NCBI GenBank assembly: GCA_017456885.1
Contig: JAFTIM010000001.1
Span: 1-64,000 of the forward strand
DNA: 64,000 nucleotides
Direction of reading: 5' to 3'
Source of the DNA: Paludibacteraceae bacterium
GTDB lineage: Bacteria > Bacteroidota > Bacteroidia > Bacteroidales > Paludibacteraceae
Part shown: positions 53,088 through 61,440 of the stretch, piece after piece
Layout of the letters: the number at the start of each line of letters is the position of its first letter
How positions within the stretch are numbered: the first letter of the stretch is position 1
The notes under the pieces: model-generated
Database searches by the model: none
Told to the model about the DNA's origin: nothing
What the model saw: the letters and a program-made list of their open reading frames with translations, nothing else
Position numbers and translations under genes: made by a program

Positions 53088-54002
53088 TTATTTTCTTTTT
53101 TTAGGCAATTCAAGCCAACTTCCAATTTCATAATCCCATTTCTCAGGTTCAAAAGGTGTCATTCCGCCAAAATGGAAAAATGTCATTTCACCAAAATAAA
53201 TGGTTCCATTTATATTATACAAATCGACCCGAACATGAGGCATATCTTTTGATAAAGTTCGTGCAATTTCTATCATTTCATCAAACTTTTCGGGTTTTGT
53301 TATTAAGTGGCTTGCATTGTCGTGTCCGTTTCTAATCGGTAAGTGATTGAAATCCATGTCAAAGAAATCAAATTTGACATCGTTGATGTTCCTATCAGTT
53401 GCAATGAAAAATAATTTAGGTTCCCCATTAAAACAGAAAAATTTATAATCTTTTAGTTCCGTGCCACTTTCGTCCACCATATATTTTTCAATAAGGATTT
53501 TAGGTGGTACGTTTTTATAAGGCCATTCTCGAGAGAAATAGTAATAATTTTCGTGTAAAGATTTTTCTATCGTAGCTTTTGCCTTATTTATGTCTAATTT
53601 GTTTTTATCAGTACATATAACAACCCCACAATTGTGTGTACATTTTATTACAAACTGGTCAGGGAGAATAGAAAAATCAATGTCTTCCCATTTGTCATAA
53701 ACACCTAAAAAAGGAATGATATGTTCTTGACCTATTTTGTTTGCTACCCATTTTTTGCTTTTAAGTTTGTCTACAAGAATGGTGTATAGAGGGTCTCGGT
53801 TGTACACTTTTAACCATTGGAGTTTCTCGTTAAAAGATTTAGGGTTTTTGAAATGGAGTATTTTGTTTACTCTAAGATAATAAATGATTCTTAAGTAAGT
53901 TTTATCAGAAAGTAAATGTGTCCAACGAGCACCTCTAATGTGATTAAATAAAGATGCCCGAGGATGTTTAAAAGCATTAAAACATCGAAGGAAAAAATTC
54001 AT
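53088..54002 (-). CDS. TupA-like ATP-grasp protein
   Basis: This protein of 304 residues matches the ATP-grasp TupA family: NEKLQWLKVYNRDPLYTILVDKLKSKKWV, FVIKCTHNCGVVICTDK, PKILIEKYMVDESGTELKDYKFFCFNGEPK and MPHVRVDLYNINGTIYFGEMTFFHFGGM, the last two holding likely ATP/Mg ligands. TupA of Bacillus halodurans is linked to teichuronopeptide, a polymer of uronic acids and glutamate. Here it sits beside genes for uronic-acid sugars, so it may amidate a uronic acid with an amino acid. The reaction is inferred. Confidence 0.85.
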   Translation of the reverse strand: MNFFLRCFNAFKHPRASLFNHIRGARWTHLLSDKTYLRIIYYLRVNKILHFKNPKSFNEKLQWLKVYNRDPLYTILVDKLKSKKWVANKIGQEHIIPFLGVYDKWEDIDFSILPDQFVIKCTHNCGVVICTDKNKLDINKAKATIEKSLHENYYYFSREWPYKNVPPKILIEKYMVDESGTELKDYKFFCFNGEPKLFFIATDRNINDVKFDFFDMDFNHLPIRNGHDNASHLITKPEKFDEMIEIARTLSKDMPHVRVDLYNINGTIYFGEMTFFHFGGMTPFEPEKWDYEIGSWLELPKKRK

Positions 54003-54013
54003 AATACATTTAT

Positions 54014-55276
54014 TTACAACCTACCATCAACTAAATTTTTGTCTAACAAACCTTTCACGTCAAATACTATGGCAGACTCTTTTACCAAGTCTTTTACATT
54101 GAGTGTAGCAAACTCCTTGTGCGCTACGGCAGCAATTACTGCATCATAGCAAGCTTCGGGTAACTTGTTTGTGATTTTCACTCCATATTCGTGTTCGGCG
54201 ATTGCAGGATTTGCCCAAGGGTCGCAAATCGTGATATTTAAATCGTATTCTTTTAGGGCTTTTACAATGTCGATAACTTTTGTGTTACGTACATCGGGAC
54301 AATTTTCTTTGAAAGTGAAGCCGAGAATAAGAATTTCGCTGCCAAGTACCTGAATGCCTTTCTTCAACATCAATTTTATCACTTGATTGGCAACGTATTC
54401 GCCCATACCGTCGTTCATGCGACGTCCGGCAAGAATAATCTCCGGATTGTAACCATAGCGTTGAGCACATTGTGCCAAATAGTACGGGTCGACACCGATG
54501 CAGTGTCCGCCGACCAAGCCGGGTTTGAATGGAAGAAAATTCCATTTTGTGGAAGCCGCCTCCAACACCGCTTGCGTGTCAATGCCCATACGGGTAAATA
54601 TTTTCGATAGTTCGTTTACGAATGCAATGTTGATGTCGCGTTGCGAATTTTCAATCACTTTTGCCGCTTCGGCTACTTTAATGGTTGGCGCGAGATGCGT
54701 ACCGGCTGTAATGACCGAAGAGTAGATGTCATTCACTATTTTCCCGATTTCGGGCGTTGAACCGGAAGTTACCTTTTTGATTTTTTCTACCGTATGCAGC
54801 TTGTCGCCCGGATTGATACGTTCGGGCGAATAACCGGCAAAGAAGTCGGTGTTGAACTTCAGCCCGCTCACTTTTTCCACCACAGGAATACATTCGTCTT
54901 CGGTAACTCCGGGGTAAACGGTCGATTCGTAAACTACAATATCGCCTTTCGAGATAACTTTCCCGACGGTGGTGCTGGCACCATAAAGTGGCGATAGGTC
55001 AGGATTGTTGTTCTCATCGACAGGAGTAGGAACCGCAACCACATAGAAATTGCAGTCGCGAATCTCGTCAATGTCCGATGTACAACGAAATCCGTTGCTG
55101 ATGGCCGATTGCAGCAATTCGTCGCTAACCTCCAATGTGGCATCATGACCGTCCATCAAGGCTTTAACGCGGTTAGGATTCATATCGAATCCGATAGTTT
55201 TGTATTTTGTTGAAAAAAGGCGTGCTAAAGGCAATCCAACGTATCCCAATCCGATAACACAAATTTTTGTTTCCAT
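54014..55276 (-). CDS. UDP-N-acetylhexosamine 6-dehydrogenase, TviB/WbpO-like
   Basis: This 420-residue enzyme oxidises C6 of UDP-GlcNAc (or UDP-GalNAc) with NAD. I start it at 55276 ([18 protein letters not shown]); an ATG 11 residues earlier lies within the neighbour's end. Motifs are [13 protein letters not shown], the GSTPEIGK stretch and [12 protein letters not shown] with the catalytic C259. Paired with the epimerase-like gene upstream it fits the Vi-antigen pathway to UDP-GalNAcA. A ManNAc dehydrogenase (WecC-like) role is less likely given the context. Confidence 0.9.
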   Translation of the reverse strand: METKICVIGLGYVGLPLARLFSTKYKTIGFDMNPNRVKALMDGHDATLEVSDELLQSAISNGFRCTSDIDEIRDCNFYVVAVPTPVDENNNPDLSPLYGASTTVGKVISKGDIVVYESTVYPGVTEDECIPVVEKVSGLKFNTDFFAGYSPERINPGDKLHTVEKIKKVTSGSTPEIGKIVNDIYSSVITAGTHLAPTIKVAEAAKVIENSQRDINIAFVNELSKIFTRMGIDTQAVLEAASTKWNFLPFKPGLVGGHCIGVDPYYLAQCAQRYGYNPEIILAGRRMNDGMGEYVANQVIKLMLKKGIQVLGSEILILGFTFKENCPDVRNTKVIDIVKALKEYDLNITICDPWANPAIAEHEYGVKITNKLPEACYDAVIAAVAHKEFATLNVKDLVKESAIVFDVKGLLDKNLVDGRL

Positions 55277-55284
55277 AATATTCT

Positions 55285-56259
55285 TTATTTTAAGTATTCC
55301 CAATACCATTTACATGCCTCTTTCAATCCTTGTTTCATAGAGAATTGAGGGGCATAATTTAATAAACGTTTTGCTTTGTCGATACTTGCCAACGAATGTG
55401 GAATATCACCTGCACGATTTGGCCCGTGGGTGGGGACTATATTTTTAATTTCCTCATCGTATTCCGATAAAAATTCTTTGAGATATTCCACCAACATATT
55501 CAGCGTTGTACGTTCACCGAATGCCGTGTTATAAATTTGATTTACAGCATCTTTATTCTCCGAAAATAGGGCTAATTTATTCATTTGAATCACGTTGTCG
55601 ATGTAAGTGAAATCACGCGAATATTCACCATCGCCATTGATGTTCGGAGCCTCATGGTTCATAAACTTTTTCACAAACAACGGAATAACAGCTGCGTATG
55701 CACCGTTAGGATCTTGGCGGCGTCCGAAAACGTTAAAGTAGCGCAGTCCGACGTATTCCAAGCCGTACGTTTTTGCAAAAACATCGGCATAAAGTTCATT
55801 GACATACTTCGTAATGGCGTATGGAGAAAGCGGTTTCCCAATTACGTCTTCCACCTTTGGGAGCGATTTGCTGTCGCCGTAGGTTGAACTACTTGCAGCA
55901 AACACAAAGCGTCGTACACCTGCATCGCGAGCAGCCACAAGCATGTTTAAAAATCCGCCGACATTGACGTCATTACTGGTAATCGGATCTTTGATAGAGC
56001 GAGGCACCGAGCCTAATGCTGCTTCGTGTAAAATATATTCCACGCCATCAACCGCTTTTTGGCAGTCAGCCAAATTGCGAATATCGCCTACAATCAATTT
56101 GAATTTGCTTGGATAGGCCGATATGAGTGGCAATAAATTTTCGATATGTCCTGTCGCAAAATTGTCAAGGCAAACAATTTCGTGTCCGTCCGACAACAAA
56201 CTTTCGCATAAGTTTGATCCGATAAATCCTGCACCACCTGTAACTAAAATTTTACTCAT
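55285..56259 (-). CDS. UDP-N-acetylglucosamine/glucuronate 4-epimerase, TviC/WbpP-like
   Basis: This SDR enzyme of 324 residues has [17 protein letters not shown] for [19 protein letters not shown] with the catalytic Ser/Thr, and [17 protein letters not shown] with the Tyr-x-x-x-Lys pair. The [18 protein letters not shown] stretch is typical of the WbpP/TviC group that acts on N-acetylated UDP-sugars. It is flanked by two nucleotide-sugar dehydrogenases. Confidence 0.9.
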   Translation of the reverse strand: MSKILVTGGAGFIGSNLCESLLSDGHEIVCLDNFATGHIENLLPLISAYPSKFKLIVGDIRNLADCQKAVDGVEYILHEAALGSVPRSIKDPITSNDVNVGGFLNMLVAARDAGVRRFVFAASSSTYGDSKSLPKVEDVIGKPLSPYAITKYVNELYADVFAKTYGLEYVGLRYFNVFGRRQDPNGAYAAVIPLFVKKFMNHEAPNINGDGEYSRDFTYIDNVIQMNKLALFSENKDAVNQIYNTAFGERTTLNMLVEYLKEFLSEYDEEIKNIVPTHGPNRAGDIPHSLASIDKAKRLLNYAPQFSMKQGLKEACKWYWEYLK

Positions 56260-56264
56260 TTTTG

Positions 56265-57572
56265 TTATCCTATTTTAAAATATCTGATTCCTTGTAATTC
56301 GTTCGGATTGAATACATTGCGTCCGTCAAATAAAACGGGTAACGGTTTCATTAGTTTTTTTACAATATCCCAATTCGGCATGCGGAACTCTTTCCATTCG
56401 GTTACATGCACTATTGCATCGGCGTTGTTTACCGCTTCGTACAAATCTTTGGCATAAGTTACGGCATCGCCGATACGTTTTCTGCATTCGTCCATGGCAA
56501 TGGGGTCATAAACGGTTACATTGCACCCCTCTTGCAATAGTTTTTCGATGATAACCAAGGCAGGAGATTCTCGCATATCGTCGGTTTCAGGTTTAAATGA
56601 TAATCCCCAAATGGCAATTCGTCGCTCTTTCAGTGTATCACCGAAGTGCGCTTTCAGTTTTTTAAACAAGACTTGTTTTTGTTCGTCGTTCACCGCATCA
56701 ACAGCTTTTACCACTTTCATTTCGTAGCCGTTTTCGATACCTGTTTGTATCAAAGCTCGAACATCTTTCGGGAAACAACTGCCTCCATATCCGCAACCGG
56801 AATAAAGAAAATTTCCGCCTATTCGCTTATCGGTCCCAATGCCTTTGCGTACCATATTGACATCGGCACCGACTCGTTCGCAGAGGTTGGCAATGTCGTT
56901 CATAAAGCTGATTCGCGTGGCGAGCATTGCATTGGCAGCATATTTTGTCATTTCTGCCGAGGCTATATCCATGAAAATTACGCGAAAGTTGTTCAACAGC
57001 ATGGGTGCATAGAGTCGTGTCATAAATGCTTTTGCTTTATCGCTTTCGATGCCTACAACTACGCGGTCGGGTTTCATGAAGTCGGCAATGGCATTGCCTT
57101 CTTTCAGAAATTCGGGATTGCTTGCAATGTCGAATTCCACCTCAACTCCACGCTTGTCGAGTTCTTCTTGAATAATGCTTTTAATTTTTTTTGCAGTACC
57201 TACGGGAACGGTGCTTTTGGTTACTACCACAATCGGAGTTGTGAGATTTTGACCAATGGTTTGGGCTACTTCGAATACATATTGCAGGTTGGCGGCACCA
57301 TGCTCGTCCGATGGAGTGCCAACGGCAATAAAAACCGCTTCAACATGATTCAAAACTTCTGTCAATCGGGTCGAGAAAAGCAATCGTTGAGCTTTCATGT
57401 TGCGCATGACCAACGCGTCAAGGTTCGGCTCATAGATAGGAATAATCCCTTGTTTTAACTGCGCAATTTTCGCTTCGTTAGTGTCAATGCAAGTAACCGT
57501 TATGCCTAAATCGGCAAAACATGCACCCGACACCAACCCTACATAACCTGTTCCTACAACTGCGATTCTCAT
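56265..57572 (-). CDS. ugd: UDP-glucose 6-dehydrogenase
   Basis: This enzyme of 435 residues makes UDP-glucuronate from UDP-glucose and two NAD. Motifs: GTGYVGLVSGACFADLG (7-23), VTKSTVPVGTA, SNPEFLKEGNAIADF and GCGYGGSCFPKD with the catalytic C266. It is the first gene of the polysaccharide locus and follows a TACTTTTG element, so the locus probably begins here. Confidence 0.95.
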   Translation of the reverse strand: MRIAVVGTGYVGLVSGACFADLGITVTCIDTNEAKIAQLKQGIIPIYEPNLDALVMRNMKAQRLLFSTRLTEVLNHVEAVFIAVGTPSDEHGAANLQYVFEVAQTIGQNLTTPIVVVTKSTVPVGTAKKIKSIIQEELDKRGVEVEFDIASNPEFLKEGNAIADFMKPDRVVVGIESDKAKAFMTRLYAPMLLNNFRVIFMDIASAEMTKYAANAMLATRISFMNDIANLCERVGADVNMVRKGIGTDKRIGGNFLYSGCGYGGSCFPKDVRALIQTGIENGYEMKVVKAVDAVNDEQKQVLFKKLKAHFGDTLKERRIAIWGLSFKPETDDMRESPALVIIEKLLQEGCNVTVYDPIAMDECRKRIGDAVTYAKDLYEAVNNADAIVHVTEWKEFRMPNWDIVKKLMKPLPVLFDGRNVFNPNELQGIRYFKIG

Positions 57573-57589
57573 AAAAATGCATTAACTTA

Positions 57590-57597
57590 CAAAAGTA
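57590..57597 (-). promoter_or_regulatory. -7 element of the polysaccharide locus
   Basis: TACTTTTG on the minus strand matches TAnnTTTG, 17 bases before the ugd start codon. A TTTTG lies 14 bases upstream, shorter than the usual spacing. No UpxY-like antiterminator gene and no invertible-promoter repeats were seen next to it. Confidence 0.5.
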
Positions 57598-57649
57598 TTA
57601 AAATAAACTCACAAAACCCTTTTTTATTGTGGTGAATATGAAAAATAAA

Positions 57650-58570
57650 TTAACCATGAATATCGTCCAGATTGTAGGGTGTTTCTTGATAAACAAAATA
57701 GTTCAGCCAATTGGAAAACAGTAGGTTGGCATGCGACCGCCAAGTTACCAACGGACCTTTGTTTGGGTCGTTGTCGATGTAGTAGTTTTTGGGCTGTTGA
57801 ATAGGAAGCCCTTTTGCAAGATCGCGTTTGTACTCTTCGTCGAGAGTCAGTGGTGCGTATTCGGAATGCCCTGTGATGAAAAATTCGCGTCCGTTGCGTG
57901 CCATCACAATATGGACGCCGGCTTCTTCCGATTCGGACAGGATTTTTAATCCGGTATTTTGCTCTATATCGGTGCGTCGTATCTCTGTATGCCGGCTATG
58001 AGGTACATAAAAAACATCGTCGAAACCGCGGAAAATAGGGTAGAGCGGTTCCAATGGCTTATGTGCAAACACACCAAACATTTTTTCTCGTAACTGATGT
58101 TTGGGTATTCCGTAGTAGTGATAAAGCCCTGCCTGTGCTGCCCAGCAGATAAATAGCGTAGAGGTAACATGCGTTTTTGCCCAATCGAATATGGTGGTGA
58201 GCTCGTCCCAATAGTTGACCTCCTCAAATTCCATTTGCTCAACGGGAGCACCGGTAATAATCATGCCGTCGTAGTTGTTTTCTGCTATTTGGTCAAACGG
58301 CTTGTAAAATGCTTTCAGGTGTTCGATAGGAGTGTTTTTTGAAGTATGATTTTTGATTTTCAAAAAATCAATTTCTATCTGCAATGGCGTATTCGACAAC
58401 AGTCTGATTAAATCAGTTTCGGTGGTTATTTTTATGGGCATAAGGTTCAGTATAACCACTTTTAGCGGACGAATGTCTTGTGTAGATGCTTTGTCGAAAG
58501 GCATGACAAATATATTCTCACGCTTTAAAGCGTTGATAGCAGGTATTTTATTCGGAATATTCAGTGGCAT
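57650..58570 (-). CDS. metA: Homoserine O-acyltransferase MetA, probably acetyl-CoA specific
   Basis: This enzyme of 306 residues activates homoserine for methionine synthesis. The catalytic Cys is C142 in LFICWAAQAGLYHYYG, and H235 and E237 in FITGHSEYAP complete the centre. Position 111 is Glu (TGAPVEQMEF); in characterised MetA enzymes Glu111 goes with acetyl-CoA and Gly111 with succinyl-CoA, so acetyl transfer is predicted. It follows the solute-binding gene by 12 bases. No SAM riboswitch is visible. Confidence 0.95.
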   Translation of the reverse strand: MPLNIPNKIPAINALKRENIFVMPFDKASTQDIRPLKVVILNLMPIKITTETDLIRLLSNTPLQIEIDFLKIKNHTSKNTPIEHLKAFYKPFDQIAENNYDGMIITGAPVEQMEFEEVNYWDELTTIFDWAKTHVTSTLFICWAAQAGLYHYYGIPKHQLREKMFGVFAHKPLEPLYPIFRGFDDVFYVPHSRHTEIRRTDIEQNTGLKILSESEEAGVHIVMARNGREFFITGHSEYAPLTLDEEYKRDLAKGLPIQQPKNYYIDNDPNKGPLVTWRSHANLLFSNWLNYFVYQETPYNLDDIHG

Positions 58571-58582
58571 GTTTTCTTATTT

Positions 58583-59341
58583 TTAGTGGTAATATTTTCG
58601 TATTAAATCTCTGTATGACAACGAATTGGTGTATTGTGTCAGCCAAGTGTCAATATCGTTCTTCAATAAATTGCAGGTAGGAGCAACTGCCCATGCCAAA
58701 AAATGATGTGTACTAATGACGGTTTGGGCATTTATCAATTTGTTTGGCGGTAACAGATGAAAGCTAAATTCGTCGTAAATGGTGAATTTTATATTGTTGT
58801 TAATCAGAAGATTGATTATCTCTTCGGGAGTGGCATCAACTTCTGTGATGTTGAGATTTTCCAAGCCTATTTCTTCTTGTAAGTTATAAAGTCGGGTCAG
58901 ATAGGGCGAATTTTTTTCGATTACAATGGTGTCGTTTTCGAGGTCGTTGTAATTACGGGTATTGTTGTGCTGATGCTGATATTGCAACAGCAACAATCTT
59001 GTTTTTGCTATGGGTTGCGTAAATAGGACTTCATCTTTCAATGTTTGCGTTGTTGGAATAAGTCGTAAGAGTAAATCGCATTCCCCTGTTTTTAGTTTCT
59101 CAATGCTTGAACTTATTCCCTTTTCGACCTCGAAACGGGCTTCGACATCTATTGTGCGAAGATAACTTTGCAGTAAATCGTACTCAAACCCATAAAAAGA
59201 GTCGGTGGGGACAACCACTTTTAAAATTCCTTGTCGCTTGATTTGCGGCAAATCGCGTTTGGGCTGCAACAAATATCCAATGATACCAATGATGAATATA
59301 ACACTGAATATGGTATAAATATATTTTTTCGGTTTAATCAT
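58583..59341 (-). CDS. Membrane-anchored solute-binding (SBP family 3/MltF N-domain-like) protein
   Basis: About 252 residues from the ATG at 59341 (MIKPKKYIYTIFSVIFIIGIIGYLL), chosen because a membrane anchor begins there; a GTG at 59428 would precede it within the porin gene. LPQIKRQGILKVVVPTDSFYGFEYDLLQSYL resembles the N-terminal binding domain of MltF lytic transglycosylases, but the SLT domain is absent and the protein ends at the binding domain. No permease or ATPase lies nearby. It overlaps the Porin_10 gene by 8 bases. Confidence 0.75.
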   Translation of the reverse strand: MIKPKKYIYTIFSVIFIIGIIGYLLQPKRDLPQIKRQGILKVVVPTDSFYGFEYDLLQSYLRTIDVEARFEVEKGISSSIEKLKTGECDLLLRLIPTTQTLKDEVLFTQPIAKTRLLLLQYQHQHNNTRNYNDLENDTIVIEKNSPYLTRLYNLQEEIGLENLNITEVDATPEEIINLLINNNIKFTIYDEFSFHLLPPNKLINAQTVISTHHFLAWAVAPTCNLLKNDIDTWLTQYTNSLSYRDLIRKYYH

Positions 59342-61367
59342 AGAACGCCCAAGCAAGTCCGAATCGGAAAGTAAGAGGTGATAAAGGATAGTTCGGCATT
59401 GAAAAATAGTTTTTCCCCTTAATGGCACTCTCCAAAAGGTTGTGTACCTGTACGAAGAAACGAACCTTTTTCAGATGGCAATTGACGTATGCCGACATAA
59501 ACGGATAATTCCCGATTTTTGTGGTGTTTTGATTGTAAAATTGTCCTATGGCAGGCATATACGTCGGTGCATAATACGATGTGTGGTATCGGAGCGAAAC
59601 TCCTAACTGAAATGTGAGCACTTTGAAAAACAGATCCTTGTAGTACAGGTTGCTAAACAAAGCGACATCGGGTAGCGGCAACACTTCGCGATTGCTCGAA
59701 AGTTGATAGGCAATGTCGTTTTCGAGATGAAATTTCCATGCATGGAAATTGATATTGCCATTTACGCTTAACACTTGTATGTTGCCGTCGTGTTGTTGTG
59801 GCAGTGCATCGGTGTCGAAATAGATATACCGTGTGATGTTCTCAAAATTGACACCGATTTTAAAATCGACATACTGATTTGGATATTTGATATAACCACC
59901 AACGCCGCTTTTAAACGTACTTTTCAAATCGTTTCGCCATTTAAAGTGATTGGAAATATAGTCCCTGAGGAAGTAGGTGGGTTTCCGGTTGTTCACTTTT
60001 GCCTCTACAAAGATTGTCATTGTAGTGTCGTTCTTGATTCTGAAATGGGTACCGAATTTCCCGTTTACATCAAAATCGCCGATGCGGTCGCCAACAACTA
60101 CCACATCGCCTGTTACATTATATTTGAATATCGAACCGTTTTCTTTGAAAATGGAACCACCCACTTTCAAGTTGTTGCAAAAAGTACGATTGGGTACAGT
60201 GTCGATGAATACTTCGTGGCGTTGCAATTCGTGTTGCAAATAAGCCGACACGCCGAATTTCAGTTTTGTGTTGAAAGCCTCTTCGAGTGTAACGGCTACG
60301 TTGTTTTTTAAAGAGAGATACGAAGACGAGTCGTTGGTGAAGGTGTCGTTCAGGTAGTTGTGCGGATAAAAGTCGGTATTGATGGTGTTGTCTTCGTAAT
60401 AACGGCGACGTGCATGTTCAAATTTTATAGTATGCGAAATACCTAAAATGGGAATAAATTCGGTAATGAAGGAGTCGGGAGCTATTTCGATTTCTTTGTC
60501 GTTGCCGATTCTGTATTTATGGTGATAATAGTAGATGTCGTTGCGATACATATTGTAGGCATTGGTAAGATTGGTAGGAATGTTTTCGGCTGAAATGCCC
60601 GCACCCGAAACGGCACTCGGGTCGGTTATGAATCGTGTATCGGCAATACCTCCGTTCTCTTGCGTGTTAAACCGGTTTAAAACAATAACTCCGTTGCAAG
60701 AATAATGTTTGCTGTCATATACCGTCCAAAATGCTCCGTTAAACAATTTGCTCGCCTGATTGGAGTAGGTCCCTCTTGCATAAATGAAGTTGGCAAGGAG
60801 TCCGATATTCAGATTTTTGTTCACATTGAAAGTAAAAAGCCCTTTCAAATAATCTTCTTCGTGATAACTCGCTCCTCCTGTTCGGTAAGTCAGCAACGAA
60901 AACGGAGTTTTCGTATTGTAAAATTTGATATCTGCGGGTGTTATCGTATAAAGGTCGTAACTTTTTGAAAACAAATAGTCGGTTTTATTTTCTTTGTTGT
61001 CAAAATATATTTTCGACTGAATAGGCGAACCCAAGTTGCCATTATAAGAATTTTCGATGCCGTAGCGAAGTACGGGGTCGTTGTTTTGGAAATTGACAAT
61101 GGCAGTATCAACAGCGATGGTGTCTGTAAAACCTAAATATTCGTCGCTCAAATGCCATGCTATCACATCTGATTTTTTTTGTTTCTTTTTGCGCTTGATG
61201 TATCCGTCGTCTTCGTCTTCGGTCGAATTGTTTTCTTTGTTTCTGAAATCAATGGTTGTGTTGTCGGTATCGGAAGACGCTCCTGCAGCCGTTTTTAATT
61301 GCTGTTGAGCAATGCTGTCAATGCAGAGAATAAAAATAAATAATATGACGAACAGAGACCTTTTCAT
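59334..61367 (-). CDS. Putative porin (Porin_10-like outer-membrane protein)
   Basis: About 677 residues from the ATG at 61367 (MKRSLFVILFIFILCIDSIAQ), a signal peptide; a TTG three codons upstream is unlikely. A charged linker (about 35-70, with KRKKKQKK) leads to a long beta-strand-rich region typical of a large barrel (for example KLKFGVSAYLQHELQRHEVFIDT and FKIGVNFENITRYIYF), ending SPLTFRFGLAWAFYD. It resembles the uncharacterised Porin_10 family of Bacteroidota. The substrate is unknown. Confidence 0.85.
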   Translation of the reverse strand: MKRSLFVILFIFILCIDSIAQQQLKTAAGASSDTDNTTIDFRNKENNSTEDEDDGYIKRKKKQKKSDVIAWHLSDEYLGFTDTIAVDTAIVNFQNNDPVLRYGIENSYNGNLGSPIQSKIYFDNKENKTDYLFSKSYDLYTITPADIKFYNTKTPFSLLTYRTGGASYHEEDYLKGLFTFNVNKNLNIGLLANFIYARGTYSNQASKLFNGAFWTVYDSKHYSCNGVIVLNRFNTQENGGIADTRFITDPSAVSGAGISAENIPTNLTNAYNMYRNDIYYYHHKYRIGNDKEIEIAPDSFITEFIPILGISHTIKFEHARRRYYEDNTINTDFYPHNYLNDTFTNDSSSYLSLKNNVAVTLEEAFNTKLKFGVSAYLQHELQRHEVFIDTVPNRTFCNNLKVGGSIFKENGSIFKYNVTGDVVVVGDRIGDFDVNGKFGTHFRIKNDTTMTIFVEAKVNNRKPTYFLRDYISNHFKWRNDLKSTFKSGVGGYIKYPNQYVDFKIGVNFENITRYIYFDTDALPQQHDGNIQVLSVNGNINFHAWKFHLENDIAYQLSSNREVLPLPDVALFSNLYYKDLFFKVLTFQLGVSLRYHTSYYAPTYMPAIGQFYNQNTTKIGNYPFMSAYVNCHLKKVRFFVQVHNLLESAIKGKNYFSMPNYPLSPLTFRFGLAWAFYD

Positions 61368-61373
61368 AATATG

Positions 61374-61381
61374 CAAAGGTA
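61374..61381 (-). promoter_or_regulatory. -7 element immediately before the Porin_10 gene
   Basis: TACCTTTG on the minus strand matches TAnnTTTG and ends only 6 bases before the ATG at 61367. If used, the transcript would have almost no leader. Confidence 0.4.
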
Positions 61382-61440
61382 CAAAATCATTATGAGTTTT
61401 AGGGCATAGCTTGTTAATTTAAAAAAGTTGCCTCAACGCA

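Noticed and set aside
57573-57649. Riboswitch or UpxY-type control before the polysaccharide locus, or SAM riboswitch near metA
   Set aside because: The gaps are too short or show no conserved structure, and no upxY/upxZ-like gene is present.
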